Source: Hyperoodon ampullatus (Eukaryota > Chordata > Mammalia > Artiodactyla > Ziphiidae). Taken from it: a DNA stretch of 64,000 bases. Positions 24,428 to 36,598 of this stretch are shown here, piece by piece (position 1 is the stretch's first letter; every line of letters starts with the position of its first letter). The stretch is from positions 496,001 through 560,000 of the forward strand of contig CATKHW010000286.1 of assembly GCA_949752795.1 (NCBI GenBank). Reading direction: 5' to 3'. The position numbers were made by a program, and so were the translations under genes. The notes beneath the pieces were generated by a model that was not told the DNA's origin, did not search any database, and saw nothing but the letters and a program-made list of their open reading frames with translations.

Positions 24428-26166
24428 CATGGCCAAAAAGAGCGTATGGGTTTTCTCCTGAATATATTCAGGAGAAAACGCATACGCCCTTTTAGGCCAT
24501 GTGCATCATTTTCGTAGTTGTGCCCCTCTTCCTGTGCTTTAAAGGCGATTCCAACGTACCTCCTGAAATCTGTTTCCTGCTATTCTGCATCTCTTTCAAG
24601 TCCGCCTCGTTGCCTTTCCTCAACAGATTTTTGGACGATAGTTGTCCTTTATTACTCGGCCAGTTTGTGAATTGCTGTGCCTCTGAGCTCCATTTTTCAA
24701 CTCGTTTTTGGTGAGCTGACCGCAAGTCCGAAATTTTGGTTCAGGACCTATGCTGGTTCCCGGTGGGGGGCTGAGACTTTGGTTAATTCTTCTTCCTGCC
24801 GGGAAATTACAGTGATATGTGCCCGTTCAAATGCCTAACAGCTAATCTCTCATTGGTTCTCCCTCTTCCCTTTCATCCTCTGCCAAATTGGCAACCTGTG
24901 CGAACCAGGAGGTTAAAGGGTCTGTCTCTCCAAGTTGGGAGGATGATAGTAAAGCAGGTGTAAAGTCAAACCGGAGCACCAGGAGAGGGACTATTCGTTG
25001 AGTTTTAGAAACCTTTCGTATTCAGAGTGTGTCCGTTCTCTAGGTTTCCCGTACATGTTATAGCTGTAGTAATATTCCCTTCAACCTGGAGAGTTGGGAC
25101 CCATGGAATGGGTGCCATGCATTATTGCTTTAAAGGGTCTGCATTTGCTCACCCAATCTCACCAGTCCTCTCAGTCCCAAGTGTCCAACCTTATGCCACA
25201 TCCAGCTGTCGTTTTAGATAGGGTCATTCCAGGTTTCATCAGAGACCCTGAAGGAATTGTAAAGAATTTCCTAGTTTTTTTGTTTTGTTTTTGAAATTCC
25301 TTTTTATAGTGGGTTTGAGCTGATTCTCGCTGCCATGTTTATGCCAGTCTAGACACACTTGATTCCCTTACGGAGACATATCAATACATAGGTTTTAAGA
25401 TTCTTACTAGTCAGATATATTCCTCTGTGGGAAATATGGTGTTTTGAGTCCCTTTCACTGAGGAAGGTGTAGGTCTTGTCTATTCCATAGTTGGTTTTTG
25501 GAACAGTACCTGTGCTTATATCAAACTCTGGTTGTATGCATCACCCCACCTCTCCTTCCCCCTTAAGCAGGCATCAGAGTGTTTCCTAAATGTGAGACAC
25601 TGTTCTCTTTCCTAACTCAGTTCAAGTGTAGCCATGTTTACAGGATCTTCATAAGTGATATCTTATGATAAGCTTCTTTTTCTCTGTGACTTATTTCACT
25701 TAGAATCATCGTACCTGAATCCACCCATTTTGCTGCTACTGGTCTTATGACATTGATTTCATGGCTGAGGGATATTCCATCGTACGTAAGTACCACAATT
25801 TTTTGAACCATTTTTATATTTCCTGGGATATTTAAGGTGTACCCAAGTTGAGGTCCTTGTAAGCAGTGCAGCCCTAAATTTTGGGGTGGCTCTGTCTTAT
25901 TGATTTTCAGGTTTCCCAAGGTATATTCCCTAGACTGGAAGTGCCCTTGGCTCTGTAGCTCTGTTGTTTACTTGTTTTAGGGAACACAATGCACTCCTCC
26001 AGAGAGGCAGTTGGCAATTTACATCCCGCCCATCAGCATAACAAGTCTCCCTGTTCTCCAGGGCCTGTCTTGCCTTTCTGGTTTTTACACATTTTGTGGA
26101 TGTCCCTTTTGACCGGTGGGAAGTGATACTTCTTTGTAGTGCAGATTTGCATTGCCAGCTTGCTTG
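24428..26166. repeat. Satellite monomer 9 (type C)
   Basis: Near-duplicate of the 20,950 monomer at 3,478 bp, keeping the paired CATGGCC/GGCCATG change, plus a private TTTTAGGCC in the right arm. Confidence 0.94.
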
Positions 26167-27904
26167 CTTGGCCAAAAAACGGCGTATGCGTTTTCTGCTG
26201 AATATATTCAGGAGAAAACGCATACGCCCTTTTTGGCCAAGTGCATCATTGTCGAAGTTGTGCCCCTCTTCCTGTGCTTTAAAGGCGATTCCAACGTACC
26301 TCTTGAAATCTGTTTCCTGCTATTCTGCCTCGCTTTCAAGTCCGCCTCGTTGCCTTCCCTCAACAGATTTTTGGATGATAGTTGTCCTTTATTACTCGGC
26401 CAGTTTGTGAATTGCTGTGCACCTGAGCTCCATTTTTCAACTCGTTTTTGGTGAGCTGACTGCAAGTCCAAAATTTTGGTTCAGGACCTATGCTGGTTCC
26501 CGGTGGGTGGCTGAGACTGTGGTTAATTCTTCTTCCTGCTGGGAAATTACAGTGATATGTGCCCGTCCAAATGCCTAACAGCTACTCTCTCATTGGTTCT
26601 CCCTCTTCCCTTTCATCCTCTGCCAAATTGGCAACCTGTGCGAACCAGGAAGTTAAAGGGGCTGTCTCTCCAAGTTGGGAGGTTGATAGTAAAGCAGGTG
26701 GAAAGTCAAACCGGAGCACCAGGAGAGGGACTATTCGTTGAGTTTTAGAAACCTTTCGTATTCACAGTGTGTTCGTTCTCTAGGTTTCCCGTACATGTTA
26801 TAACTGTAGTAATATTCCCTTCAACCTGGAGAGTTGGGACCCATGGAATGGGTGCCATGCATTATTGCTTTAAAGGGTCTGCATTTGCTCACCCAATCTC
26901 ACCAATCCTCTCAGTCCCAAGTGTCCAACCTTATGCCACATCCAGCTGTCGTTGTAGATAGGGTCATTCCAGGTTTCATCAGACACCCTGAAGGAATTGT
27001 AAAGAATTTCCCAGTTTTTTTGTTTTGTTTTTGAAATTCCTTTTTATAGTGGGTTTGAGCTGATTCTCGCTGCCATGTTTATGCCAGTCTAGACACACTT
27101 GATTCCCTTACGGAGACATATCAATACATAGGTTTTAAGATTCTTACTAGTCAGATATATTCCTCTGCGGGAAATATGGGGTTTTGAGTCCCTTTCACTG
27201 AGGAAGGTGTAGGTCTTGTCTATTCCATAGTTGGTTTTTGGAAAGGTACCTGTGCTTATATCAAACTCTGGTTTTATGCATCACCCCACCTCTCCTTCCC
27301 CCTTAAGCAGGCATAAGAGTGTTTTCTAAATGTGAGACTCTGTTCTCTTTCCTAACTCAGTTCAAGTGTAGCCATGTTTACAGGATCTTCATAAGTGATA
27401 TCTTATGATAAGTTTCTTTTTCTCTGTGACTTATTTCACTTAGAATCATCGTACCTGAATCCACCCATTTTGCTGCTAGTGGTTTATGACATTGATTTCA
27501 TGGCTGAGGGATATTCCATCGTACGTAAGTACCACAATTTTTGAACCATTTTTATATTTCCTGGGATATTTAAGGTGTACCCAAGTTGACTTCCTTGTAA
27601 GCAGTGCAGCCCTAAATTTTGGGGTGGCTCTGTCTTATTGATTTTCAGAATACCCAAGGTATATTCCCTAGACTGGAAGTGTCCTTGGCTCTTTAGTTCT
27701 ATTCTTTACTTGTTTTAGGGAACACAATATACTCCTCCAGAGAGGTAGTTGGCAATTTACATACCGCCCATCAGCATAACAAGGCTCCCTGTTCTCCAGG
27801 GCCTGTCTTGCCTTTCTGGTTTTTACACATTTTGTGGATGTCCCTTTTGACCGGTGGGAAGTGATACTTCTTTGTAGTGCAGATTTGCATTGCCCGCTTG
27901 CTTG
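26167..27904. repeat. Satellite monomer 10 (B/standard chimera)
   Basis: Palindrome is type B (ACGGCG, CTGCTG), but by 26,330 the sequence is the standard GCCTCGCTTTCAAGTCCGCC and later lacks the type B markers. Its L1 half matches monomer 4. A recombination point lies between about 26,241 and 26,330. Confidence 0.9.
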
Positions 27905-29643
27905 CTTGGCCAAAATGGGCGTATGCGTTTTCTCCTGAATACATTCAGGAGAAAACGCATACACCCTTTTTGGCCAAGTGCATCATTTTCATAGTTCTGC
28001 CCCTCTTCCTGTGCTTTAAAGGCGATTCCAACGTACCTCTTGAAATCTGTTTCCTGCTATTCTGCCTCGCTTTCAAGTCCGCCTCGTTGCCTTTCCTCAA
28101 CAGATTTTTGGACGATAGTTGTCCTTTATTACTCAGCCAGTTTGTGAATTGCTGTGCCCCTTAGCTCCATTTTTCAACTCGTTTTTTGTGAGCTGACCGC
28201 AAGTCCAAAATTTTGGTTCAGGACCTATGCTGGTTCCCGATGGGGGGCTGAGACTTTGGTTACTTCTTCTTCCTGCCTGGAAGTTAGAGTGATATGTGCC
28301 CGTCCAAATGCCAAACAGCTACTCTCGCATTGGTTCTCCCTCTTCCCTTTCATCCTCTGCCAAATTGGAAACCTGTGCAAACCAGGAGGTTAAATGGGCT
28401 GTCTCTCCAAGTTGGAAGATTGATAGTAAAGCAGATGGAAAGTCAAACCGGAGCAACAGGAGAGGGAATATTCGTTGAGTTTTAGAAACCTTTCGTATTC
28501 ACAGTGTGTCCGTTCTCTAGGTTTCCCGTACATGTTATAACTGTAGTAATATTCACTTCAACATGGAGAGTTGGGACCCATGGAATGGGTGCCATGCATT
28601 ATTGCTTTAAAGGGTCTGCATTTGCTAACCCAATATCACCAATCCTCTCAGTCCCAAGTGTCCAGCCTTATGCCACATCCAGCTGTCGTTGTAGAGAGGG
28701 TCATTCCAGATTTCATCAGAGACCCTGAAGGAATTGTAAAGAATTTCCCCGTTTTTTTGTTTTGTTTTTGAAATTCCTTTTTATAGTGGGTTTGAGCTGA
28801 TTCTCGCTGCCATGTTTATGTCAGTCTAGACACAGTTGCTTCCCTTACGGAGACATATCAATACATATGCTTTAAGAGTCTTACTAGTCAGATATGTTCC
28901 TCTGAGGGAAATATTGGGTTTTAAGTCCCTTTCACTGAGGAAGGTGTAGGTCTTGTCTATTCCATAGTTGGTTTTTGGAACGGTACCTGTGCTTATATCA
29001 AACTCTGGTTTTATGCATCACCCCACCTCTCCTTCCCCCTTAAGCAGGCATAAGAGTGTTTTCTAAATGTGAGACACTGTTCTCTTTCCTAACTCAGTTC
29101 AAGTGTAGCCATGTTTACAGGATCTTCATAAGTGATATCTTATGATAAGTTTCTTTTTCTGTGTGACTTATTTCACTTAGAATCATCGTACCTGAATCCA
29201 CCCATTTTGCTGCTACTGGTCTTATGACTTTGATTTCATGGCTGAGGGATATTCCATCGTACGTAATTACCACAATTTCTTCAACCATTTTTATATTTCC
29301 TGGGATATTTAAGATGTACCCACGTTGAGGTCCTTGTAAGCAGTGCAGCCCTAAATTTTGGGGTGGCTCTGTCTTATTGATTTTCAGTTTTCCCAAGATA
29401 TATTCCCTAGACTGGAAGTGCCCTTGGCTCTGTAGCTCTGTTCTTTACTTGTTTTAGGGAACACAATGCACACCTCCAGAAAGGCAGTTGGCAATTTACA
29501 TCCCGCCCATCAGCATAACAAGTCTCCCTGTTCTCCAGGGCCTGTCTTGCCTTTCTGGTTTTTACACATTTTGTGGATGTCCCTTTTGACCGGTGGGAAG
29601 TGATACTTCTTTGTAGTGCAGATTTGCATTGCCAGATTGCTTG
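27905..29643. repeat. Satellite monomer 11 (type A)
   Basis: Near-copy of the 17,472 monomer, 10,433 bp downstream, with private changes such as ACACCC in the right arm. Confidence 0.94.
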
Positions 29644-31382
29644 CTTGGCCAAAAAACGGCGTATGCGTTTTCTGCTGAATATATTCAGGAGAAAACGCAT
29701 ACGCCCTTTTTGGCCAAGTGCATCATTGTCGAAGTTGTGCCCCTCTTCCTGTGCTTTAAAGGCGATTCCAACGTACCTCTTGAAATCTGTTTCCTGCTAT
29801 TCTGCCGCGCTTTCAAGTCCACCTCGTTGCCTTCCCTCAACAGATTTTTGGACGATAGTTGTCCTTTATTACTCGGCCAGTTTGTGAATTGCTGTGCCCC
29901 TGAGCTCCATTTTTCAACTCGTTGTAGGTGAGCTGACCGCAAGTCCAAAATTTTGGTTGAGGACCTATAGTGGTACCCAGTGGGTCGCTGAGACTTTGGT
30001 TAATTCTTCTTCTTGCCGGGAAATTAGAGTGATATGTGCCCGTCCAAATGCCTAACAGCTACTCTCTCATTGGTTCTCCCTCTTCCCTTTCATCCTCTCC
30101 CAATTTGGCAACCTGTGCGAACCAGGAGGTTAAAGGGGCTGTCTCTCCAAGTTGGGAGGTTGATAGTAAAGCAGATGGAAAGTCAAACAGGAGCACCAGG
30201 AGAGGGACTATTCGTTGAGTTTTAGAAACCTTTCGTATTCACAGTGTGTCCGTTCTCTAGGTTTCCCGTACATGTTATAGCTGTAGTAATATTCCCTTCA
30301 ACCTGGAGAGTTGGGACCCATGGAATGGGTGCCAGGCATTTGTGCTTTAAAGGGTCTGCATTTGCTCACCCAATCTCACCAATCCTCTCAGTCCCAAGTG
30401 TCCCTCCTTATGCCACATTCAGCTGTCATTGTAGATAGGATCATTCCATCGTTCAGCAGAGACCCTGAAGGAATTGTAAAGAATTTCCCAGTTTTTTTGT
30501 TTTGTTTTTGAAATTCCTTTTTATAGTGGGTTTGAGCTGATCGTCGCTGCCATGTTTATGCCAGTCTAGACACACTTGATTCCCTTATGGAGACATATCA
30601 ATACATAGGTTTTAAGATTCTTACTAGTCAGATATATTCCTCTGCGGGAACTATGGGGTTTTGAGTCCCTTCAACTGAGGAAGGTGTAGGTCTTGTCTAT
30701 TCCATAGTTGGTTTTTGGAACGGTACCTGTGCTTATATCAAACTCTGGTTTTATGCATCACCCCACCTCTCCTTCCCCCTTAAGCAGGCATAAGAGTGTT
30801 TTCTAAATGTGAGACACTGTTCTCTTTCCTAACTCAGTTCAAGTGTAGCCATGTTTACAGGATCTTCATAAGTGATATCTTATGATAAGTTTCTTTTTCT
30901 CTGTGACTTATTTCACTTAGAATCATCGTACCTGAATCCACCTGTTTTGCTGCTACTGGTCTTATGACATTGATTTCATGGCTGAGGGATATTCCATCGT
31001 ACGTAAGTACCACAATATTTTGAACCATTTTTATATTTCCTGGGATATTTAAGGTGTACCCAAGTTGAGGTCCTTGTAAGCAGTGCAGCCCTAAATTTTG
31101 GGGTGGCTCTGTCTTATTGATTTTCAGTTTTCCCAAGGTACATTCCCTATACTGGAAGTTCCCTTGGCTCTCTAGCTCTGTTCTTTACTTGTTTTAGGGA
31201 ACACAATGCACTCCTCAAGAGAGGCAGTTGGCAATTTACATCCCGCCCATCAGCATAACAAGGCTCCCTGTTCTCCAGGGCCTGTCTTGCCTTTCTGGTT
31301 TTTACACATTTTGTGGATGTCCCTTTTGACCGGTGGGAAGTGATACTTCTTTGTAGTGCAGATTTGCATTGCCCGATGCTTG
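29644..31382. repeat. Satellite monomer 12 (type B)
   Basis: Near-copy of the 19,211 monomer, 10,433 bp downstream, through GGGAACTATGGGG at 30,646. Past about 30,660 it diverges from that copy, marking the end of the duplicated block. Confidence 0.92.
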
Positions 31383-33120
31383 CTTGGCCAAAAAGAGCGT
31401 ATGCGTTTTCTCCTGAATATATTCAGGAGAAAACGCATACACTCTTTTTGGCCAAGTGCATCATTGTCGAAGTTGTGCCCCTCTTCCTGTGCTTTAAAGG
31501 CGATTCCAACGTACCTCTTGAAATCTGTTTCCTGCTATTCTGCTGCGCTTTCAAGTCCGCCTCGTTGCCTTCCCTCAACAGATTTTTGGACGATACTTGT
31601 CCTTTATTACTCGGCCAGTTTGTGAATTGCTGTGCCCCTGAGCTCCATTTTTCAACTCGTTTTTGGTGAGCTGACCGCAAGTCCAAAATTTTGGTTCAGG
31701 ACCTATACTGGTTCCCGGTGGGTGGCTGAGACCTTGGTTTATTCTTCTTCCTGCCGGGAAATTAGAGTGATATGTGCCCGTCCAAATGCCTAACAGCTAC
31801 TCTCTCATTGGTTCTCCCTATTCCCTTTCATCCTCTGCCAAATTGGCAACCTGTGCGAACCAGGAGGTTAAAGGGGCTGTCTCTCCAAGTTGGGAGGTTG
31901 ATAGTAAAGCACATGGAAAGTCAAACCGGAGCACCAGGTGAGGGACTATTCGTTGAGTTTTAGAAACCTTTCGTATTCACAGTGTGTCCGTTCTCTAGGT
32001 TTCCCGTACATGTTATAGCTGTAGTAATATTCCCTTCAACCTGGAGAGTTCGGACCCATGGAATGGGTGCCATGCATTATTGCTTTTAAGGGTCTGAATT
32101 TGCTCACCCAATCTCACCAATCCTCTCAGTCCGAAGTGTCCAGCCTCATGCCACATCCAGCTGTCGTTGTAGATAGGGTCATTCCAGGTTTCATCAGAGA
32201 CCCTGAAGGAATTGTAAAGAATTTCCCAGTTTTTTTGTTTTGTTTTTGAAATTCCTTTTTTTAGTGGGTTTGAGCTGATTCTCGCTGCCATATTTATGCC
32301 AGTCTAGACACACTTGATTCCCTTACGGAGACATATCAATACATAGGTTTTAAGATTCTTACTAGTCAGATATATTCCTCTGCGGGAAATATGGGGTTTT
32401 GAGGCCCTTTCCCTGGGGAAGGTATGGTCTTCTCTATTCCATAGTTGGTTTTTGGAACGGTACCTGTGCTTATATCAAACTCTGGTTTTATGCATCACCC
32501 CACCTCTCCTTCCCCCTTAAGCAGGCATAAGAGTGTTTTCTAAATGTGAGACACTGTTCTCTTTCCTAACTCAGTTCAAGTGTAGCCATGTTTACAGGAT
32601 CTTCATAAGTGATATCTTATGATAAATTTCTTTTTCTGTGTGACTTATTTCACTTAGAATCATCGTACTTGAATCCACCCATTTTGCTGCTACTGATCTT
32701 ATGACATTGATTTCATGGCAGAGGGATATTCCATCGTACATAAGTACCACAATTTTTTGAACCATTTTTATATTTCCTGGGATATTTACGGTGTACCCAA
32801 GTTGAGGTCCTTGTAAGCAGTGCAGCCCTAAATTTTGCGGTGGCTCTGTCTTATTGATTTTCAGTTTTCCCAAGGTATATTCCCTAGACTGGAAGTGCCC
32901 TTGTCTCTGTAGCTCTCTTCTTTACTTGTTTTAGGGAACACAATGCACTCCTCCAGAGAGGCAGTTGGCAATTTACATCCCGCCCATCAGCATAACAAGG
33001 CTCCCTGTTCTCCAGGGCCTGTCTTGCCTTTCTGGTTTTTACACATTTTGTGGATGTCCCTTTTGACCGGTGGGAAGTGATACTTCTTTGTAGTGCAGAT
33101 TTGCATTGCCCGCTTGCTTG
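31383..33120. repeat. Satellite monomer 13
   Basis: Palindrome with AAAAAGAG on the left and CTCTTTTT on the right, a matched G-to-A/C-to-T pair, plus one unmatched change (ACACTC). Lacks one base in the GCCCGATGCTTG stretch just before it. Confidence 0.92.
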
Positions 33121-33157
33121 CTTGGCCAAAAAGGGCGTATGCGTTTTCTCCTGAATA
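32229..33157 (-). mobile_element. L1-derived half of the satellite monomer (representative copy)
   Basis: Minus-strand reading shows a T-rich run (the ancient poly-A tail), then 3'UTR-like sequence, including CCCCACCTCTCCTTCCCCCTT beside GCATAAGAGTGTTTTCTAA, which tracks the cetartiodactyl L1 3'UTR. ORF2 then ends in a recognisable tail: a 93-codon frame (32,592-32,873) with the series AAKWVDS, MILSEISHTEKE and YHKISLM, close to the last residues of L1 ORF2p. Further on, CAATTTACATCCCGCCCATCAG, GGCTCCCTGTTCTCCAGG and TTGACCGGTGGGAAGTGATAC match L1 ORF2. The match runs to GATTTGCATTGCCC and probably into the left palindrome arm. The same holds for every monomer. Confidence 0.82.
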
Positions 33158-33194
33158 TATTCAGGAGAAAACGCATACGCCCTTTTTGGCCAAG
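33121..33194. repeat. 74-bp perfect palindrome (representative copy)
   Basis: Two 37-base arms meet with no spacer: CTTGGCCAAAAAGGGCG at the left edge, GAATATATTC at the centre (axis 33,157/33,158), and CGCCCTTTTTGGCCAAG at the right edge. Perfect copies also start at 13,997, 50,501 and 60,425. Imperfect copies start at 10,521, 12,258, 15,733, 17,472, 19,211, 20,950, 22,689, 24,428, 26,167, 27,905, 29,644, 31,383, 34,860, 36,599, 38,337, 40,075, 41,812, 43,543, 45,282, 47,021, 48,761, 52,239, 53,977, 58,665 and 62,163. As DNA it could extrude a cruciform; as RNA it would fold into a long hairpin. Terminal inverted repeats of a transposon are possible, but no target duplication is seen. Confidence 0.97.
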
Positions 33195-34859
33195 TGCATC
33201 ATTGTCGAAGTTGTGCCCCTCTTCCTGTGCTTTAAAGGCGATTCCAACGTACCTCTTGAAATCTGTTTCCTGCTATTCTGCCTCGCTTTCAAGTCCGCCT
33301 CGTTGCCTTCCCTCAACAGATTTTTGGACGATAGTTGTCCTTTATTACTCGGCCAGTTTGTGAATTGCTGTGCCCCTGAGCTCCATTTTTCAACTCGTTT
33401 TTGGTGAGCTGACCGCAAGTCCAAAATTTTGGTTCAGGACTTATACTGGCTCCCGGTGGGTGGCTGAGACATTGGTTAATTCTTCTTCCTGCCGGGAAAT
33501 TACAGTGATATGTGCCCGTCCAAATGCCTAACAGCTACTCTCTCATTGGTTCTCCATCTTCCCTTTCATCCTCTGCCAAATTGGCAACCTGTGCGAACCA
33601 GGAGGTTAAAGGGGCTGTCTCTCCAAGTTGGAAGGTTGATAGTAAAGCAGATGGAAAGTCAAACGAGAGCACCAGGGGAGGGACTATTCATTGAGTTTTA
33701 GAAAACTTTCGTATTCACATTCTGTCCATTCTCTAGGTTTCCCGTACATGTTATAGCTGTAGTAATATTCCCTTCAACCTGGAGAGTTGGGACCCATGGA
33801 ATGGGTGCCATGCATTATTGCTTTAAAGGGTCTGCATTTGCTCACCCAATCTCACCAATCGTCTCAGTCCCAAGTGTCCAGCCTTATGCCACATCCAGCT
33901 GTCATTGTAGATAGGGTCATTCCAGGTTTCTTCAGAGACCCTGAAGGAATTGTAAAGAATTTCCCAGTTTTTTTGTTTTGTTTTTTAAATTCATTTTTAT
34001 AGTGGGTTTGAGCTGATTCTCGCTGCCATGTTTATGCCAGTCTAGACACACTTGATTCCCTTACGGAGACATATCAATACATAGGTTTTAAGATTCTTAC
34101 TAGTCAGATATATTCCTCTGCGGGAAATATGGGGTTTTGAGTCCCTTTCACTGAGGAAGGTGTAGCTCTTGTCTATTCCATAGTTGGTTTTTGGAACGGT
34201 ACCTGTGCTTATATCAAACTCTGGTTTTATGCATCACCCCACCTCTCCTTCCCCCTTCAGCAGGCATAAGAGTGTTTTCTAAATGTGAGACACTGTTCTT
34301 TTTCCTAATTCAGTTCAAGTGTAGCCATGTTTACAGGTTCTTCATAAGTGATATCTTATGATAAGTTTCTTTTTCTCTGTGACTTATTTCACTTAGAATC
34401 ATTGTACCTGAATCCACCCATTTTGCTGCTACTGGTCTTATGACATTGATTTCGTGGCTGAGGGATATTCCATCGTACGTAAGTACCACAATTTTTTGAA
34501 CCATTTTTATATTTCCTGGGATATTTACGGTGTACCCAAGTTGAGGTCCTTGTAAGCAGTGCAGCCCTAAATTTTGGGGTGGCTCTGTCTTATTGATTTT
34601 CAGATTTCCCAAGGTATATTCCCTAGACTGGAAGTGCCCTTGGCTCTGTAGCTCTGTTCTTTTCTTGTTTTAGGGAACACAATGCACTCCTCCAGAGAGG
34701 CAGTTGGCAATTTACATCCCGCCCATCAACATAACAAGGCTCCCTGTTCTCCAGGGCCTGTCTTGCCTTTCTGGTTTTTACACATTTTGTGGATGTCCCT
34801 TTTGACCGGTGGGAAGTGATACTTCTTTGTAGTGCAGATTTGCATTGCCCGCTTGCTTG
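33121..34859. repeat. Satellite monomer 14
   Basis: Perfect palindrome and close to the array consensus; a useful reference copy. Private change: AACGAGAGCACCAGGGGAGG at 33,662-33,681. Confidence 0.94.
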
Positions 34860-36598
34860 CTTGGCCAAAAAGAGCGTATGCGTTTTCTCCTGAATATATT
34901 CAGGAGAAAACGCATACGCCCTTTTTGGCCAAGTGCATCATTGTCGAAGTTGTGCCCCTCTTCCTGTGCTTTAAAGGCGATTTCAACGTACCTCTTGAAA
35001 TCTGTTTCCTGCTATTCTGCCGCGCTTTCAAGTCCGCCTCGTTGCCTTTCCTCAACAGATTTTTGGACGATAGTTGTCCTTTATTACTCGGACAGTTTGT
35101 GAATTGCTGTGCCCCTGAGCTCAATTTTTCAACTTGTTTTTGGTGAGCTGACCGCAAGTCCAAAATTTTGGTTCAGGACCTATGCTGGTTTCCGGTGGGG
35201 GGCTGAGACTTTGGTTAATTTTTCTTCCTGCCAGGAAGTTAGAGTGATATGTGCCCGTCCAAATGCCTGACAGCTACTCCCTCATTTGTTCTCCCTCTTC
35301 CCTCTCATCCTCTGCCAAATTGGCAACCTGTGCGAACCAGGAGGTTAAAGGGGCTGTTTCTCCAAGTTGGAAGGTTGATAGTAAAGTGGATGGTAAGTCA
35401 AACCGGTGCACCAGGAGAGGGACTATTCGTTGAGTTGTAGAAACCTTTCATATTCACAGTGTGTCCGTTCTCTAGGTTTCCCGTACATGTTATAACTGTA
35501 GTAATATTCCCTTCAACCTGGAGAGTTGGGACCCATGGAATGGGTGCTATGGATAATTGCTTGAAAGGGTCTGCATTGGCTCACCCAATCTCACCAATCG
35601 TCTCAGTCCCAAGTGTCCAGCCTTATGCCACATCCAGCTGTCATTGTAGATAGGGTCATTCCAGGTTTCATCAGAGACCCTGAAGGAATTGTAAAGAATT
35701 TCCCAGTTTTTTTGTTTTGTTTTTGAAATTCCTTTTTATAGTGGGTTTGAGCTGATTCTCGCTGCCATGTTTATGCCAGTCTAGACACACTTCATTCCCT
35801 TACGGAGACATATCAATACATAGGTTTTAAGATTCTTACTAGTCAGATATATTCCTCTGCGGGAAGTATGGGGTTTTGAGTCCCTTTCACTGAGGAAGGT
35901 GTATGTCTTGTCTATTCCATAGTTGGTTTTTGGAACGGTACCTGTGCTTATATCAAACTCTGGTTTTATGCATCACCCCACCTCTCCTTCCCCCTTAAGC
36001 AGGCATAAGAGTGTTTTCTAAATGTGAGACACTGTTCTCTTTCCTAACTCAGTTCAAGTGTAGCCATGTTTACAGGATCTTCATAAGTGATATCTTATGA
36101 TAAGTTTCTTTTTCTGTGTGACTTATTTCACTTAGAATCATCGTACCTGAATCCACCCATTTTGCTGCTACTGGTCTTATGACATTGATTTCATGGCTGA
36201 GGGATATTCCATCGTACGTAAGTACCACAATTTTTTGAACCATGTTTATATTTCCTGGGATATTTACGGTGTACCCAAGTTGAGGTCCTTGTAAGCAGTG
36301 CAGCCCTAAATTTTGGGGTGGCTCTGTCTTATTGATTTTCAGATTTCCCAAGGTATATTCCCTAGACTGGAAGTGCCCTTGGCTCTGTAGCTCTGTTCTT
36401 TACTTGTTTTAGGGAACACAATGCACTCCTCCAGAGAGGCAGTTGGCAATTTACATCCCGCCCTTCAGCATAACAAGGCTCCCTGTTCTCCAGGGCCTGT
36501 CTTGCCTTTCTGGTTTTTACACATTTTGTGGATGTCCCTTTTGACCGGTGGGAAGTGTTACTTCTTTGTAGTGTAGATTTGCATTGCCCGCTTGCTTG
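34860..36598. repeat. Satellite monomer 15
   Basis: One left-arm mismatch (AGAGCG). Shares TCATTTGTTCTCCC and GATGGTAAGTCAAACC with the next monomer, so the two are a recent pair. Confidence 0.93.
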
